This document shows positions 6,846-16,060 of a stretch of DNA of 64,000 nucleotides, in pieces; position 1 is the first letter of the stretch; every line of letters starts with the position of its first letter. Made by a program: the position numbers and the translations under genes. Below the pieces are notes generated by a model, which did not search any database, was not told where the DNA came from, and saw nothing but the letters and a program-made list of their open reading frames with translations. Source of the stretch: Anaerotalea alkaliphila (lineage in GTDB: Bacteria > Bacillota > Clostridia > Lachnospirales > Vallitaleaceae); the NCBI RefSeq assembly GCF_010179735.1, contig NZ_JAAEEH010000005.1, forward strand, positions 1 through 64,000. Reading direction: 5' to 3'.

Positions 6846-8894
6846 ATGAACAAAGCGGGCAGAAAACTGGACATCAAGCTGGTCAAGTACTTGTATTGGC
6901 CATTCATCTATATCTTGTTTTTTGTGGTGATGACTTGGATTGCACTATTGGTCAACCATAAGATGGGATATCTGTTTCTAGGAATCCTGGTATTCAGCAT
7001 CCTGCTTTTCGGGGTGGTCCTCCGTGTGGAAAAGACGAAGATGATGCGGGAAGTGGTGAATTTCGCCATCGATTTCAGCAGCATACAGAAGGATTTCCTG
7101 AAATATTTCGACCTTCCCATCATCATCCTGGATTATGACGGAAAGGTCCGTTGGAGCAACAGGGCATTCGACTGGATGGTGTCTGAAAAGAAAATACTGG
7201 ACCGATGCATCAAAGACCTGATTCCGGAGTTCGACATCAAGACATTGCCGTTGGAGCACAACCTGATTGAAAAGGAGTTCACCTACAAGGACTTGATCCT
7301 GCGGGCGGTGGTGACCAAATATTCCTTTGAGGACCAGCCGGACCAGGCCTTGGGCCTTCTGGAGTATGTTGAAGAGCAAAGGTTCTATTCCGTCTTTTTC
7401 TTCGACATAACCAGGGAGCTGACCCTGCAGAGGGAAAACGAGGACCAAAAGGTTGTGGCAGGACTGTTGTACATCGACAATTACGATGAGGTGATCAACA
7501 GCATCGAGGACGTCCGCAGACCGCTGCTGATTGCCCTGATCGACCGGCATGTGAACAAGTTCGGGAACCAGATGGACGCAATCATCAAGAAGTTCGAGAA
7601 GGACAAATACCTGCTGCTCTTCAAGAAGAAATATGTGGCACAATTGAAGGAGAGCAAGTTTTCCATCTTGGATGAAATAAGGGAAATCAACTTGGGAAAC
7701 GAACTTCCGGTCACAGCCAGCATCGGATTGGGTCTGAATGAGGATACATACCAGACCGCCCTGGAATATGCGCAGATGTCCATCGACCTGGCGCTGGGCA
7801 GAGGGGGAGACCAAGCGGTCATCAAGAAGAAGGACAAGTTCTCCTTTTACGGCGGGAAGAGCAAGGCGGTGGAAAAAAGCACACGGGTCAAGGCCAGGAT
7901 AAAGGCCTACGCCTTCAGGGAGTTGCTGGAGGAGTGCTCGAATGTGATCGTCATGGGCCACAAGTTCCAGGACCTGGATTCCCTTGGGGCTGCCATCGGT
8001 GTCTATGCCTGCGCAAAGCAGTTGGACAAGACGGCCCATATCGTGATCAACGACATCACGTCCGCCACCCGTCTCTTGTACGACAGGGTGGTGCAGAGCG
8101 AACATTATCCGGAGGATCTCTTTTTGAACAGCAGCCAGGTGGCCGGCTATATCGATGAGAGCACCCTGGTGGTGGTTGTGGATGTTAACAGGCCGAGTTA
8201 CATGGAGTTCCCTGCTGTACTGGACATGACGAAGAATGTTGTCGTATTCGACCATCACAGGGTAAGTGCGGATTATATCGAGAATCCCGTGCTCAGCTAC
8301 ATCGAATCCTATGCATCGTCTACATGTGAAATGATCACGGAAATTTTGCGCTACATTTCCGAAAAGGTCAAGTTGGATCCCATCGAAGCGGATGCCCTTT
8401 TTGCGGGGATTTCCGTCGACACCAAAAATTTCGTTGTGAAGACAGGGGTCAAAACTTTTGAAGCGGCGGCTTTCCTGCGCAGGAATGGCGCCGATGTGAT
8501 CCGGGTGAGAAAGCTCTTCAAGAACGATATGGAGTCCTATAAGGCGAAGGCGACGGCGGTCAAGGATTCGATCGTATACAAGGATGTGGTCGCCCTGGCC
8601 GTATGCCCCTCCAATGTTGCCAACGCAACCTTGGTTGCGGCCCAAGCGGCGGACGAGCTCTTGGGGATTTCGGGAATCAAAGCGTCTTTCGTGCTCTCCG
8701 ACATCAACGGAACCGTCTACATCAGCGCCCGGTCGCTGGACGACATCAACGTACAGTTCCTGATGGAGAAGCTGGGGGGAGGAGGCCATTTGAGCGTGGC
8801 TGGGGCCCAATTGCCAAACACCACCATAGAAGAGGGGTTGCGGCTCTTGAAAATGACAATAGACGAACACATACAGGAAGGTGAGAAGGAATGA
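6846..8894 (+). CDS. gdpP: GdpP-type cyclic-di-AMP phosphodiesterase
   Basis: A membrane-bound phosphodiesterase expected to cleave c-di-AMP, 682 residues. Two membrane helices (about residues 10-60) are followed by a degenerate PAS region (WSNRAFDWM), a degenerate GGDEF domain (about 175-300) without an intact GGDEF, and a DHH/DHHA1 catalytic domain. Metal-binding residues are visible in GHKFQDLDS (H372), in the VVVVDVNRPS aspartate, in FDHHR (469-471) and in GISVDTKNF; GGGHLSVAGAQ lies near the end. The chosen ATG follows GAAGGGAG by five bases and lies downstream of the promoter. Its end overlaps rplI by ATGA. The gene order gdpP-rplI-dnaB is conserved in Firmicutes. Confidence 0.9.
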   Translation: MNKAGRKLDIKLVKYLYWPFIYILFFVVMTWIALLVNHKMGYLFLGILVFSILLFGVVLRVEKTKMMREVVNFAIDFSSIQKDFLKYFDLPIIILDYDGKVRWSNRAFDWMVSEKKILDRCIKDLIPEFDIKTLPLEHNLIEKEFTYKDLILRAVVTKYSFEDQPDQALGLLEYVEEQRFYSVFFFDITRELTLQRENEDQKVVAGLLYIDNYDEVINSIEDVRRPLLIALIDRHVNKFGNQMDAIIKKFEKDKYLLLFKKKYVAQLKESKFSILDEIREINLGNELPVTASIGLGLNEDTYQTALEYAQMSIDLALGRGGDQAVIKKKDKFSFYGGKSKAVEKSTRVKARIKAYAFRELLEECSNVIVMGHKFQDLDSLGAAIGVYACAKQLDKTAHIVINDITSATRLLYDRVVQSEHYPEDLFLNSSQVAGYIDESTLVVVVDVNRPSYMEFPAVLDMTKNVVVFDHHRVSADYIENPVLSYIESYASSTCEMITEILRYISEKVKLDPIEADALFAGISVDTKNFVVKTGVKTFEAAAFLRRNGADVIRVRKLFKNDMESYKAKATAVKDSIVYKDVVALAVCPSNVANATLVAAQAADELLGISGIKASFVLSDINGTVYISARSLDDINVQFLMEKLGGGGHLSVAGAQLPNTTIEEGLRLLKMTIDEHIQEGEKE

Positions 8895-9340
8895 AAATCG
8901 TATTGCTGCAGGACGTGAAGAATGTAGGTAAAAAAGGAGATGTCGTAGAGGTGAGCGAAGGCTACGCCCGCAATTTCCTGATCGCAAAAAAATATGGGAT
9001 TGAGGCGACCAGCAAGACGCTGAACGACATCAAGCTCAAGAACGCGGCGGAAGAGCGGAGGCAGCAGGAAATCCTTGAGGAAGCCAAGGCGTTGGCGGAG
9101 ACGTTGAAGGAAGCCTCCATCACCATCAGGATCAAGGCAGGCGAGGGAGGAAGGATCTTCGGCTCCGTATCCACAAAGGAAATCATCAAGGAAATCGAAG
9201 AACAGCTGCAATTGAAAATCGACAAGAAGAAACTTCTGCTCGGTGAACCGATCAAGGCGCTGGGAACAACCATGGTACCCGTCAAACTGCATCCCAAGGT
9301 AACCGCGGAACTGGCTGTCAAAGTGGTGGAAGAAGAATAG
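8891..9340 (+). CDS. rplI: Ribosomal protein bL9
   Basis: A 149-residue bL9 of the 50S subunit. It begins MKIVLLQDVKNVGKKGDVVEVSEGYARNFLI, the N-terminal rRNA-binding domain, followed by the long connecting helix and a C-terminal domain with KAGEGGRIFGSVST and KLHPKVTAELAVKVV. Translation is coupled to gdpP by a four-base overlap, and dnaB follows after 46 bases. Confidence 0.97.
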   Translation: MKIVLLQDVKNVGKKGDVVEVSEGYARNFLIAKKYGIEATSKTLNDIKLKNAAEERRQQEILEEAKALAETLKEASITIRIKAGEGGRIFGSVSTKEIIKEIEEQLQLKIDKKKLLLGEPIKALGTTMVPVKLHPKVTAELAVKVVEEE

Positions 9341-9386
9341 GCTGCGCATGGCATGCCGCATCGGCTGCCATCCTGCAATGGAGTGA

Positions 9387-10718
9387 ATGGACGTGGAGGA
9401 AGTTGTAAAAAGGGTGCCCCCCCATAGTTTGGAGGCGGAACAATCGGTCATAGGCTCTATGATCATGGATCGGGAAGCGATCGCCATCGCGCTGGAACAT
9501 CTGGAGCCAGGGGATTTCTACCAGCCCGACCTGCAGGTGGTTTTTGAGAGGATCACAGACCTCTACAACAGCAACAAGCCGGTGGACCTGGTGACCTTGA
9601 AGGCCGTCTTGGAGGATCATGGCGTTCTGGAGCAGCTGGGAGGAATCGAGTACCTGTCCAAGCTGGCGATGGCGGTGCCCACGTCGGCCCATATCAAGAA
9701 CTATGCCACAATCGTAAAGGAAAAGGCGGTTTTCCGCAAACTGATCCGGACCGGACAGGACATCGCGGCGGAGGGGTACGACGGAAGGAACAAGCTGGAA
9801 GACATCCTGAACAGTGCGGAGGAAAGGATTTTCAACATCATCCAAAACCGCAAGACGGAGGAGTTCGCCAGCGTCAAGCAACTGATCAATCCTACATTGG
9901 ACAAGATTGTGGCTGCCCACAAGAGCACGGGAAACATAACCGGCATCTCTTCCGGATTCCTGGATCTGGACTACAAGACAGCGGGGCTGCAACCGGCAGA
10001 CCTGGTCCTGATTGCAGCCAGGCCCTCCATGGGAAAGACTGCCTTCGCCTTGAATGTGGCCCAGCACGCGGCAATCAAGGAAGGGAAATCCACAGCCATT
10101 TTCAGCTTGGAAATGTCCAAAGAGCAGCTTGTCAATAGGATGATCTGCTCGGAAGCCATGGTGGACGCGCAGAAGGTGCGGACGGGAAATCTGGAGGACG
10201 AGGAGTGGACCAAGCTGCTCCGGGGGGCGGCGATTCTGGGGGAATCGCCCATCTTCATCGACGACACCCCGGGAATCACCGTGGGAGAGATGAAAGCCAA
10301 GTGCCGGAAGCTGAAGCTAGAAAAAGGGTTGGACCTGGTGCTGATCGACTATCTCCAGTTGATGAGCGGAAGTGGAAGAAGCGACTCCAGACAACAGGAA
10401 ATCTCGGAGATTTCCAGATCCCTGAAGAGTCTGGCCAGGGAAGTTGGCGCTCCGGTCATCGCCTTGTCCCAGCTTAGCCGTGCGTGCGAAGCGAGGGCTG
10501 ACCACCGGCCCATGCTGTCCGACCTCCGGGAATCCGGCGCCATCGAGCAGGATGCGGACGTGGTCATGTTCCTGTACAGGGACGAATACTACAACCCGGA
10601 TACGGATGCCAAGAACCAGGCGGAGCTGATCATAGCGAAACAGCGGAACGGCCCTACGGGGACGGTGGACCTGGTCTGGATGGGACAGTTCACAAAATTT
10701 GGAAATTTGGAAAAATAG
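9387..10718 (+). CDS. dnaB: Replicative DNA helicase
   Basis: A 443-residue hexameric helicase of the replication fork. The N-terminal domain begins PPHSLEAEQSVIGSM, and the RecA-like C-terminal domain carries Walker A (ARPSMGKTAFALN), the IFSLEMSKEQL motif, DYLQLMSG (Walker B) and LSQLSRACEARADHRPMLSDL with the arginine finger region. It is the homologue of B. subtilis DnaC. The ribosome-binding site is modest (TGGAG three bases from ATG). The helicase-loader genes dnaI and dnaD lie 40 kb away on the other strand. Confidence 0.96.
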   Translation: MDVEEVVKRVPPHSLEAEQSVIGSMIMDREAIAIALEHLEPGDFYQPDLQVVFERITDLYNSNKPVDLVTLKAVLEDHGVLEQLGGIEYLSKLAMAVPTSAHIKNYATIVKEKAVFRKLIRTGQDIAAEGYDGRNKLEDILNSAEERIFNIIQNRKTEEFASVKQLINPTLDKIVAAHKSTGNITGISSGFLDLDYKTAGLQPADLVLIAARPSMGKTAFALNVAQHAAIKEGKSTAIFSLEMSKEQLVNRMICSEAMVDAQKVRTGNLEDEEWTKLLRGAAILGESPIFIDDTPGITVGEMKAKCRKLKLEKGLDLVLIDYLQLMSGSGRSDSRQQEISEISRSLKSLAREVGAPVIALSQLSRACEARADHRPMLSDLRESGAIEQDADVVMFLYRDEYYNPDTDAKNQAELIIAKQRNGPTGTVDLVWMGQFTKFGNLEK

Positions 10719-10750
10719 AAGGACGGCTGCCGCAGGCAGCCGTCCTTTTT
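10719..10750 (+). terminator. Terminator of gdpP-rplI-dnaB
   Basis: AAGGACGGCTGCC pairs with GGCAGCCGTCCTT around GCA, followed by TTTTT. It starts immediately after the dnaB stop codon. Confidence 0.9.
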
Positions 10751-10840
10751 GGATGGAATGGGTAGGACGTACTATAGGCAGAGGCGTGCGCACGCCCTAT
10801 AATGATGGGTACAGGGATGCGGCTCCAACCCATTCCATCC
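10751..10840. repeat. 12-base inverted repeat flanking the tad promoter
   Basis: GGATGGAATGGG at 10751-10762 is repeated exactly as its reverse complement at 10829-10840, and two more CATTCC copies follow. The arms lie on either side of the predicted tad promoter, 66 bases apart. It may be an operator or chance; nothing in the arms is recognised. Confidence 0.5.
10775..10803 (+). promoter_or_regulatory. Promoter of the tad locus
   Basis: TAGGCA and TATAAT are separated by 17 bases, about 90 bases before tadZ. The -35 matches the consensus at four of six positions. Confidence 0.55.
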
Positions 10841-10891
10841 CATTCCATTCCAGCATAAGAACAAGTCGGGCAACACAGGAGGAGGGGTCTT

Positions 10892-11986
10892 TTGTCCAAA
10901 AGGAACATAGCCATTTTAAGTGAAGACACACCCTATATCCAGGCGTTCACCACCTACCTGGTCTTTTCGAAAAAGAACAATTTCCAAATCTTCAATTTCC
11001 ACCATATCCAGGAAGTGAAAGAGGCTTACAGGCTGCAGCCGCTGGACCTTCTGCTGCTCGCGGAGGAGTACCTGGAGTTGGAACTGGATTTTGACCCGGC
11101 GTTGCCGGTCGTTGTAATGACGGAAGCGTTGAGCAAGGTGCCGGAGGAACGGTACAAGAGGATGATGCGGTACCAGCGCATGGATGCCATGGAGGAGGCG
11201 ATCGGAAGGTTGGCCGCGAGCCAGGGGAATCGGGTTCCGGTGCCTGCCTTCAACCGATTTGAAAGGATCATCGGCATCTACAGCCCCATGGGAGGAGGAG
11301 GGAAAACCACCGTGGGGGTCGGGTTGTCCCTGGCATTGGCGGAAATCGCAGCCAAGGTCCTCTACATGCCTTTGGAGGGGCTTTATACCTTCCGGGACAT
11401 CGGGAATTTGCCCTGCAGCAACGGGAACCTGTCGGAAATGATCTACCATTTCCACAAGATCAGAAAAATCCCATCCGTCCAGTGGACACTGCCTGTGGAA
11501 AAGGGGGCGGAAGGATACCTGCATTATTTCAGACCTGTGGACGCTTCGGGGGATTTGGACCATCTGGATGGGAAACTGCTGCAATCGGCGATCCGACACC
11601 TGATGGACCATACCGGATACCAGTTCGTTGTATTGGATCTTGGAAATGCCATGACACCTTTCCAGCGGGATGCAATGGAAGGATGCGATGAGATTTGGTG
11701 CATCGTCGCAGGAGGGATCCGTGGGCATCAGAAACAGGAGGCCTGGAAACGGGACCTGGCGGCCCAGCAGCTGGACCATTGGCTGGAGAAGACGGTTCCT
11801 GTGGTGAACCAGGTGAATCCGGGGATGGAGGAGATGGAAATGCAGGGGGAAGGCCGGCATGGCATTCCCTGGGTGCCAGAGGCGTCCAAAGTACAGAACG
11901 GGGTATTGGGAATAGAAATGGGCGGACAATTCGGAGAGGCCGTGCGCCGGATCGCCCAGGAGAGGATGGATGCATGGAAGGGATGA
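10892..11986 (+). CDS. TadZ/CpaE-like pilus-localisation ATPase
   Basis: A 364-residue protein. About the first 120 residues form an atypical receiver-like domain without a clear phosphoacceptor aspartate (LDLLLLAEEYLE). A MinD/ParA-type ATPase follows, with a deviant Walker A GGGGKTT (in YSPMGGGGKTTVGVGLS) and a Walker B-like FVVLDLGN. In Tad systems TadZ places the secretion machine in the cell. The start is TTG after AGGAGGAGGGG. The end overlaps tadA by 13 bases. Confidence 0.8.
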   Translation: MSKRNIAILSEDTPYIQAFTTYLVFSKKNNFQIFNFHHIQEVKEAYRLQPLDLLLLAEEYLELELDFDPALPVVVMTEALSKVPEERYKRMMRYQRMDAMEEAIGRLAASQGNRVPVPAFNRFERIIGIYSPMGGGGKTTVGVGLSLALAEIAAKVLYMPLEGLYTFRDIGNLPCSNGNLSEMIYHFHKIRKIPSVQWTLPVEKGAEGYLHYFRPVDASGDLDHLDGKLLQSAIRHLMDHTGYQFVVLDLGNAMTPFQRDAMEGCDEIWCIVAGGIRGHQKQEAWKRDLAAQQLDHWLEKTVPVVNQVNPGMEEMEMQGEGRHGIPWVPEASKVQNGVLGIEMGGQFGEAVRRIAQERMDAWKG

Positions 11987-13185
11987 AGAAGAGTCCGGCA
12001 TGGGAACAGGTGCAGGCCATGGTGTACGAATCGCTGAACCGGCAAAGGGGGACTCCCCCGGACGATACCCATGTGGCCGGGTTGATTGACGCCTCCATCC
12101 AGGAATGGAGGGGGACGGAGCCAGTGACGTTGGACGAGAGGATCGGCATCTTTTCCGGAATATTCAACAGCCTGCGCCGGCTTGACCTGCTCCAGCCGCT
12201 GCTGGACGATGATGCCGTGACGGAAATCATGGTGAACGGGCCTTCCGAAATCTTTGTGGAGAAGGACGGGCGCATGTACCGGGAAGAGGTGGAGTTCGAC
12301 AACAAGGAGAAGCTGGAAGACCTGATCCAGCGGATCGTGTCCCGGGTGAACCGGGTGGTGAATGAAAAGAATCCGATCTGTGATGCCCGATTGGAGGACG
12401 GTTCCCGGGTGAACATCGTACTGCCGCCGGCGGCATTGGATGGCCCGGTGGTGACCATCAGGAAGTTCCCGGACAATCCCCTTACGATGGAAAGGCTGGT
12501 GGAAAAGGGGACTTTGGAGAGGGATGCAGCGGTTTTTCTGGAAAGGATGGTGAAGGCAAAGTACAACATCTTCATTTCCGGTGGTACAGGAACCGGAAAA
12601 ACGACATTTCTGAACGTGTTGTCCAACTTCATCCCTTCGGATGAACGGATCATCACCATCGAGGATTCGGCAGAACTGCAGATCAGGCAAATCAGAAACC
12701 TGGTCCGTCTGGAAACGAGGAATGAAAACCTGACCGGTACCGGGGGAATCACCATCCGGGATCTGATCAAGACCTCGTTGCGGATGCGTCCCGACAGGAT
12801 TGTGGTGGGGGAAGTCCGGGGCGAGGAGGCTCTGGACATGCTTCAGGCCATGAATACCGGACACGACGGGTCCCTATCCACGGGACACGCCAACAGCGCA
12901 AGGGACATGCTGAACCGCTTGGAAACCATGATTCTGGCGGCTGCCCGGATGTCTTCCACGGCCATACGCCAGCAGATCGTATCCGGCATAGACCTGGTTG
13001 TCCATCTGGAACGCATGGGGGACCACAGCAGGAAGGTGATGGAAATAGTGGAGGTGGTGGACCTGCGGGAGGATCGGATCCAGCTCCACCCCTTGTACCT
13101 CTACCGGGAAGGAAAGTTGACCAGGACGGATGAACCGATGTGCCGGACAAGGAAGCTGGAGAAGGCGGGATTGCATGAAGGATAA
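11974..13185 (+). CDS. tadA: TadA/CpaF-family secretion ATPase
   Basis: A 403-residue type II/IV secretion ATPase that should power Flp pilus assembly. After an N-terminal helical part, the TEIMVNGPSEIFVEKDG block, the Walker A (SGGTGTGKTTFLN), the Asp box (ITIEDSAELQ), the Walker B-like MRPDRIVVGEVRGEEALD and the His box (TGHDGSLSTGHANSA) are all present. I start at the ATG eight bases after AGGAGAGG, inside the tadZ end; another in-frame ATG nine bases later is possible. The same frame is open for another 93 codons upstream, antiphase to tadZ, and is not coding. Confidence 0.92.
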   Translation: MEGMKKSPAWEQVQAMVYESLNRQRGTPPDDTHVAGLIDASIQEWRGTEPVTLDERIGIFSGIFNSLRRLDLLQPLLDDDAVTEIMVNGPSEIFVEKDGRMYREEVEFDNKEKLEDLIQRIVSRVNRVVNEKNPICDARLEDGSRVNIVLPPAALDGPVVTIRKFPDNPLTMERLVEKGTLERDAAVFLERMVKAKYNIFISGGTGTGKTTFLNVLSNFIPSDERIITIEDSAELQIRQIRNLVRLETRNENLTGTGGITIRDLIKTSLRMRPDRIVVGEVRGEEALDMLQAMNTGHDGSLSTGHANSARDMLNRLETMILAAARMSSTAIRQQIVSGIDLVVHLERMGDHSRKVMEIVEVVDLREDRIQLHPLYLYREGKLTRTDEPMCRTRKLEKAGLHEG

Positions 13186-13897
13186 GGAAACAAGAAGCTG
13201 GGTGTTCAGGGCGCTGGGCATCTTGGGGATGATCCTGTTGGGCCTGGTTTTTTTCAACAACCTGTTTGTGGCCCTGGCGGTGGGATCGACCGGAATCTTC
13301 TGGATGGGAACGATGGAAGCCCTGTACCAGGAGCGTGCGGCCTATGCGTTGAAACTCCAGTTCAAGGATGCGCTTTACAGTGTTTCCGCATCCCTAGGTG
13401 TTGGAAAATCGGTGGAAAACGCCTTCCGTTCGGCAGTCAGCGACCTGCAGGTCATCTACCCCCCGGGCAGCAGGATCGTGCAGGTGTTCCAGGAGTTTGA
13501 AAACCAGATTGCGGTGAACAGGAATTTGGAGGAGATCCTTCTGGAGTTCTCGGGTGAAGCGGACATTGAAGAGATCCGCCAATTCGCAGAGGTGTTTGTG
13601 ATCGCAAACAGGACGGGCGGGGACCTGACCCAAGTCATCCAGTACACGGCCCTGCGGATGCATGAGCGGATGGAGCTGGAAAAGGAGATTGAAATCATCA
13701 CAACGGAAAAAAGGTATGAGTTGATGCTCCTGATGCTTCTGCTTCCTCTGATCATACTATATCTGAAGGGGATTTCCCCCTCCTTCACCCAGGTGATGTA
13801 CCATACCGGCCTTGGGAGGGCGGTGATGCTGCTCGGTCTTGGACTTTATGTTGCGGTATTTTTCATCGGCAGGAAAATAATAAGAATCGAGGTGTGA
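13175..13897 (+). CDS. tadB: TadB-like inner-membrane platform protein
   Basis: A 240-residue type II secretion F-domain protein. It has two N-terminal membrane helices (residues ~14-50), a cytoplasmic helical domain (ALYSVSASLGVGKSVENAF; EIRQFAEVFVIANRTGGDL is the typical F-domain block) and two C-terminal helices (LMLLMLLLPLIILYLKG; AVMLLGLGLYVAVFFIG). It starts inside the last codons of tadA. TadB and TadC form the membrane platform on which the ATPase acts. Confidence 0.82.
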   Translation: MKDKETRSWVFRALGILGMILLGLVFFNNLFVALAVGSTGIFWMGTMEALYQERAAYALKLQFKDALYSVSASLGVGKSVENAFRSAVSDLQVIYPPGSRIVQVFQEFENQIAVNRNLEEILLEFSGEADIEEIRQFAEVFVIANRTGGDLTQVIQYTALRMHERMELEKEIEIITTEKRYELMLLMLLLPLIILYLKGISPSFTQVMYHTGLGRAVMLLGLGLYVAVFFIGRKIIRIEV

Positions 13898-13903
13898 CAG
13901 AAA

Positions 13904-15313
13904 ATGAAGTGGCGTTGGCTGGATGGCACCACGGCGGTAGGGGAAAGGATCCTTTGCAGGATGCCTTGGAAGGACAGGCTGACGGGCAGCCCCATCATGA
14001 AAGACATGGTGCAGAGCGCCTATGGGGAGGACGGATGGGAGGAGAATCTCCACAGGTATCTGGCGGAAGTGCTGGGGCTGGGGGTGGCGGGTGCCGGATT
14101 GGCCATATGCCTGGTCGTGTGCCTGCAGGTAGCGGCATGGACCGGAGGACAAGGGGAATTGCAGGAGGGGCAGCTGGTAAAGGGAAGCTTGTCCGAAGGC
14201 ACCCGGTTCCTGGAGCTGGAGTATGAAACCGAATGGGAGGGGATGACCATCGAGGACCGGCTCCAGCTGGAGTTGGAGCCGCATGTGGATTCCGAGGCCA
14301 TGCTGCGCGCTTATCTGCTGGAAGTGGCGGAGGGGCTGGGGGATGGGTTGCCGGGGGGGGACGAAAGCCTGGAGGGGATCACAGGGGACCTGTCCCTTCC
14401 GTCCAGGGATGCCACCGGCAGGATTGGAATCCGGTGGGAAAGCGGGCGCCAGGACTTGCTTACCAACCGGGGCGAGGTTCTGAAGTCCCAAACCATTTCC
14501 AAAGGGACGGAAGTAGGCCTGACGGCCATCCTGATGGCTGAATACAATGGCCAAAGGATTCAGGAGGAGAAGGCCTGGAAGCTGGTGTTCGGTGAAATCA
14601 GGAGAAGCCCGGAGGAGTACAGGAAATGGATCTCCAAAGAGCTGCGGGATTTCATGGAGCAGGAAAACACGCTTTCCACCGGGAGGACCGTCCTCCTTCC
14701 GGAGGCGGTCCTAGGAGAGGCCGCAGCCATTTCCTATGGGAATGGAGGGTCGAAGGCCCTGGCCGAATTGGGAAACAACCTGTTGGGGGCAATCTTCTTC
14801 GGGATTGCGGTGGCCCTGGTGAAGAGCCAGGAGTTGAAGACGGTCTCCCGGAAGCGAAAGGCAGCAATGGGGAAAAGGTTTCCGGAACTGTTGCGGAGCC
14901 TGACCCTGCTCATCAATGCGGGCATGACGGTGCGCCAGGCACTGGACAAGGTCTGTCGGCAGGGAGGGGAAGCCACCCGGGAGAATCCCTTCGTTTCTGA
15001 ATTGCGGCTGGCCTTGGAGGAGTGGCAGATGGGGAAAACGGAGAAGGAGCTTTTCGAAGCCTTGGGCAGACGATGCCAGACGAAGGAAGTCCAGCGGTTT
15101 GCGGGCATCCTGCTCCAGGGAATGCAAAAAGGGAACGGGAACATGGTGGAGCAATTGGATTCGTTGGCCAGGGATGCGTGGAACGACAAGATAGGAATGG
15201 CTAGGAAAGAAGGGGAAAAGGCCAGCAGCAAACTGGTGCTTCCCATGGGAATCCTGCTTTGTGCCATCATCCTGATTGTCATGACCCCCACCTTCGCCTC
15301 GATTGGGTTTTGA
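13904..15313 (+). CDS. TadC-like platform protein with a large extracytoplasmic Ig-like insertion
   Basis: A 469-residue protein whose C-terminal ~160 residues are a secretion F-domain (KRFPELLRSLTLLINAGMTV...RFAGILLQGMQKGN) with a final membrane helix (KLVLPMGILLCAIILIVM). Ordinary TadC proteins are about 300 residues. Here about 210 residues sit between the first helix (~57-79) and the second (~291-306). Within them, residues ~148-219 read like an atrophied bacterial Ig domain: GDLSLP, IRWES, NRGEV, VGLTAIL. A preceding segment (~94-130) may be a related beta unit. The insertion should lie outside the membrane. It is seven bases downstream of tadB and 20 bases before flp. Confidence 0.75.
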   Translation: MKWRWLDGTTAVGERILCRMPWKDRLTGSPIMKDMVQSAYGEDGWEENLHRYLAEVLGLGVAGAGLAICLVVCLQVAAWTGGQGELQEGQLVKGSLSEGTRFLELEYETEWEGMTIEDRLQLELEPHVDSEAMLRAYLLEVAEGLGDGLPGGDESLEGITGDLSLPSRDATGRIGIRWESGRQDLLTNRGEVLKSQTISKGTEVGLTAILMAEYNGQRIQEEKAWKLVFGEIRRSPEEYRKWISKELRDFMEQENTLSTGRTVLLPEAVLGEAAAISYGNGGSKALAELGNNLLGAIFFGIAVALVKSQELKTVSRKRKAAMGKRFPELLRSLTLLINAGMTVRQALDKVCRQGGEATRENPFVSELRLALEEWQMGKTEKELFEALGRRCQTKEVQRFAGILLQGMQKGNGNMVEQLDSLARDAWNDKIGMARKEGEKASSKLVLPMGILLCAIILIVMTPTFASIGF

Positions 15314-15332
15314 TGGGATGAGGAGGAGCGGA

Positions 15333-15497
15333 ATGCGGTTGATCAAGTGTTTGCGGAATGAAGAGGGTATGGGTGTGATTGAAATAGCGTTGATCATCGT
15401 GGTGTTGATCGGACTTGCTTTTCTGTTCAAGGAACATATCAATCAGCTGCTGGCCTCCATTTTAGGCCAGATGCGTGTGGACCAATTCAATTTCTAG
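15333..15497 (+). CDS. flp: Flp-type (class IVb) prepilin
   Basis: A 54-residue pilin precursor: a short positively charged leader, then EEGMGVIEIALIIVVLIGL. Cleavage after Gly12 would leave Glu at +5 of the mature protein, as in type IVb pilins; the usual Tyr after that Glu is Ile here. One hydrophobic helix and a short polar tail follow. This resembles the Flp1-like pilins of Clostridia. Start chosen at ATG six bases after AGGAGG. No prepilin peptidase gene is present in the window. Confidence 0.82.
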   Translation: MRLIKCLRNEEGMGVIEIALIIVVLIGLAFLFKEHINQLLASILGQMRVDQFNF

Positions 15498-15511
15498 GAG
15501 GAGGGTTGCGG

Positions 15512-16060
15512 ATGGGCATTGAAATGGGTATCAGCAGGATGGAGGAGAAGGCCTGTCTCCTGGTGCATGTGGAACAGGAAGCCGTGGTGTGGCACAAGCT
15601 GGAGATGCTGAAGCACAACAGGATTCCAGGCTTGCTGGGCGTCAAAACACTTGTGGAGAACGGACGGTATCGGTTGTTCTATGACATCGAAGGCACGGGC
15701 AGCCTTCGGGACCGCTATGAAAAGAAACGGATCACCTTGCAGGAACTGCAGAAGCTTTTTCAATGCCTGCAGAACGCAAAGGAAGAAGCATCCCACCATT
15801 TGCTTCCCTTTCAGGGGTTCCATCTGTCCCCGGAGCTGATCTTCATCGATGGAATGTCCAGCAAGCCGTATAGATTCCTGTATGTCCCCATCCAGTCGGA
15901 AGAAGGGGGAGACCGGTGCATGGGATTCAAGGAACTGTCCAATTTTTTGATCACCAAGGCGGAAATGGAAGATGAGGGGATTGTATCCTTCCTGCACAGG
16001 ATGGCTCTGATGCAGGAGGAAGGGCTGGAGGTGTTTTTTGAAAATCTGGCACAGGGCTGA
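15512..16060 (+). CDS. DUF6382-like protein of the tad locus
   Basis: A 182-residue soluble protein with the pattern of the DUF6382 domain often found beside clostridial tad genes: HKLEMLKHNRIPGLLGVK, RLFYDIEGTGSLRDRY, GFHLSPELIFID and YRFLYVPIQ. Many relatives carry a C-terminal FHA domain; this one ends without it. The function is unknown; the locus suggests a regulatory or structural role in pilus assembly. I chose ATG seven bases after GGAGGAGG. The end overlaps the next gene by 23 bases. Confidence 0.65.
   Translation: MGIEMGISRMEEKACLLVHVEQEAVVWHKLEMLKHNRIPGLLGVKTLVENGRYRLFYDIEGTGSLRDRYEKKRITLQELQKLFQCLQNAKEEASHHLLPFQGFHLSPELIFIDGMSSKPYRFLYVPIQSEEGGDRCMGFKELSNFLITKAEMEDEGIVSFLHRMALMQEEGLEVFFENLAQG

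Noticed and set aside
6978-8987. Long minus-strand open frame opposite gdpP
   Set aside because: It mirrors the codon pattern of gdpP, is full of His/Leu/Gln typical of antisense frames and has no domain.
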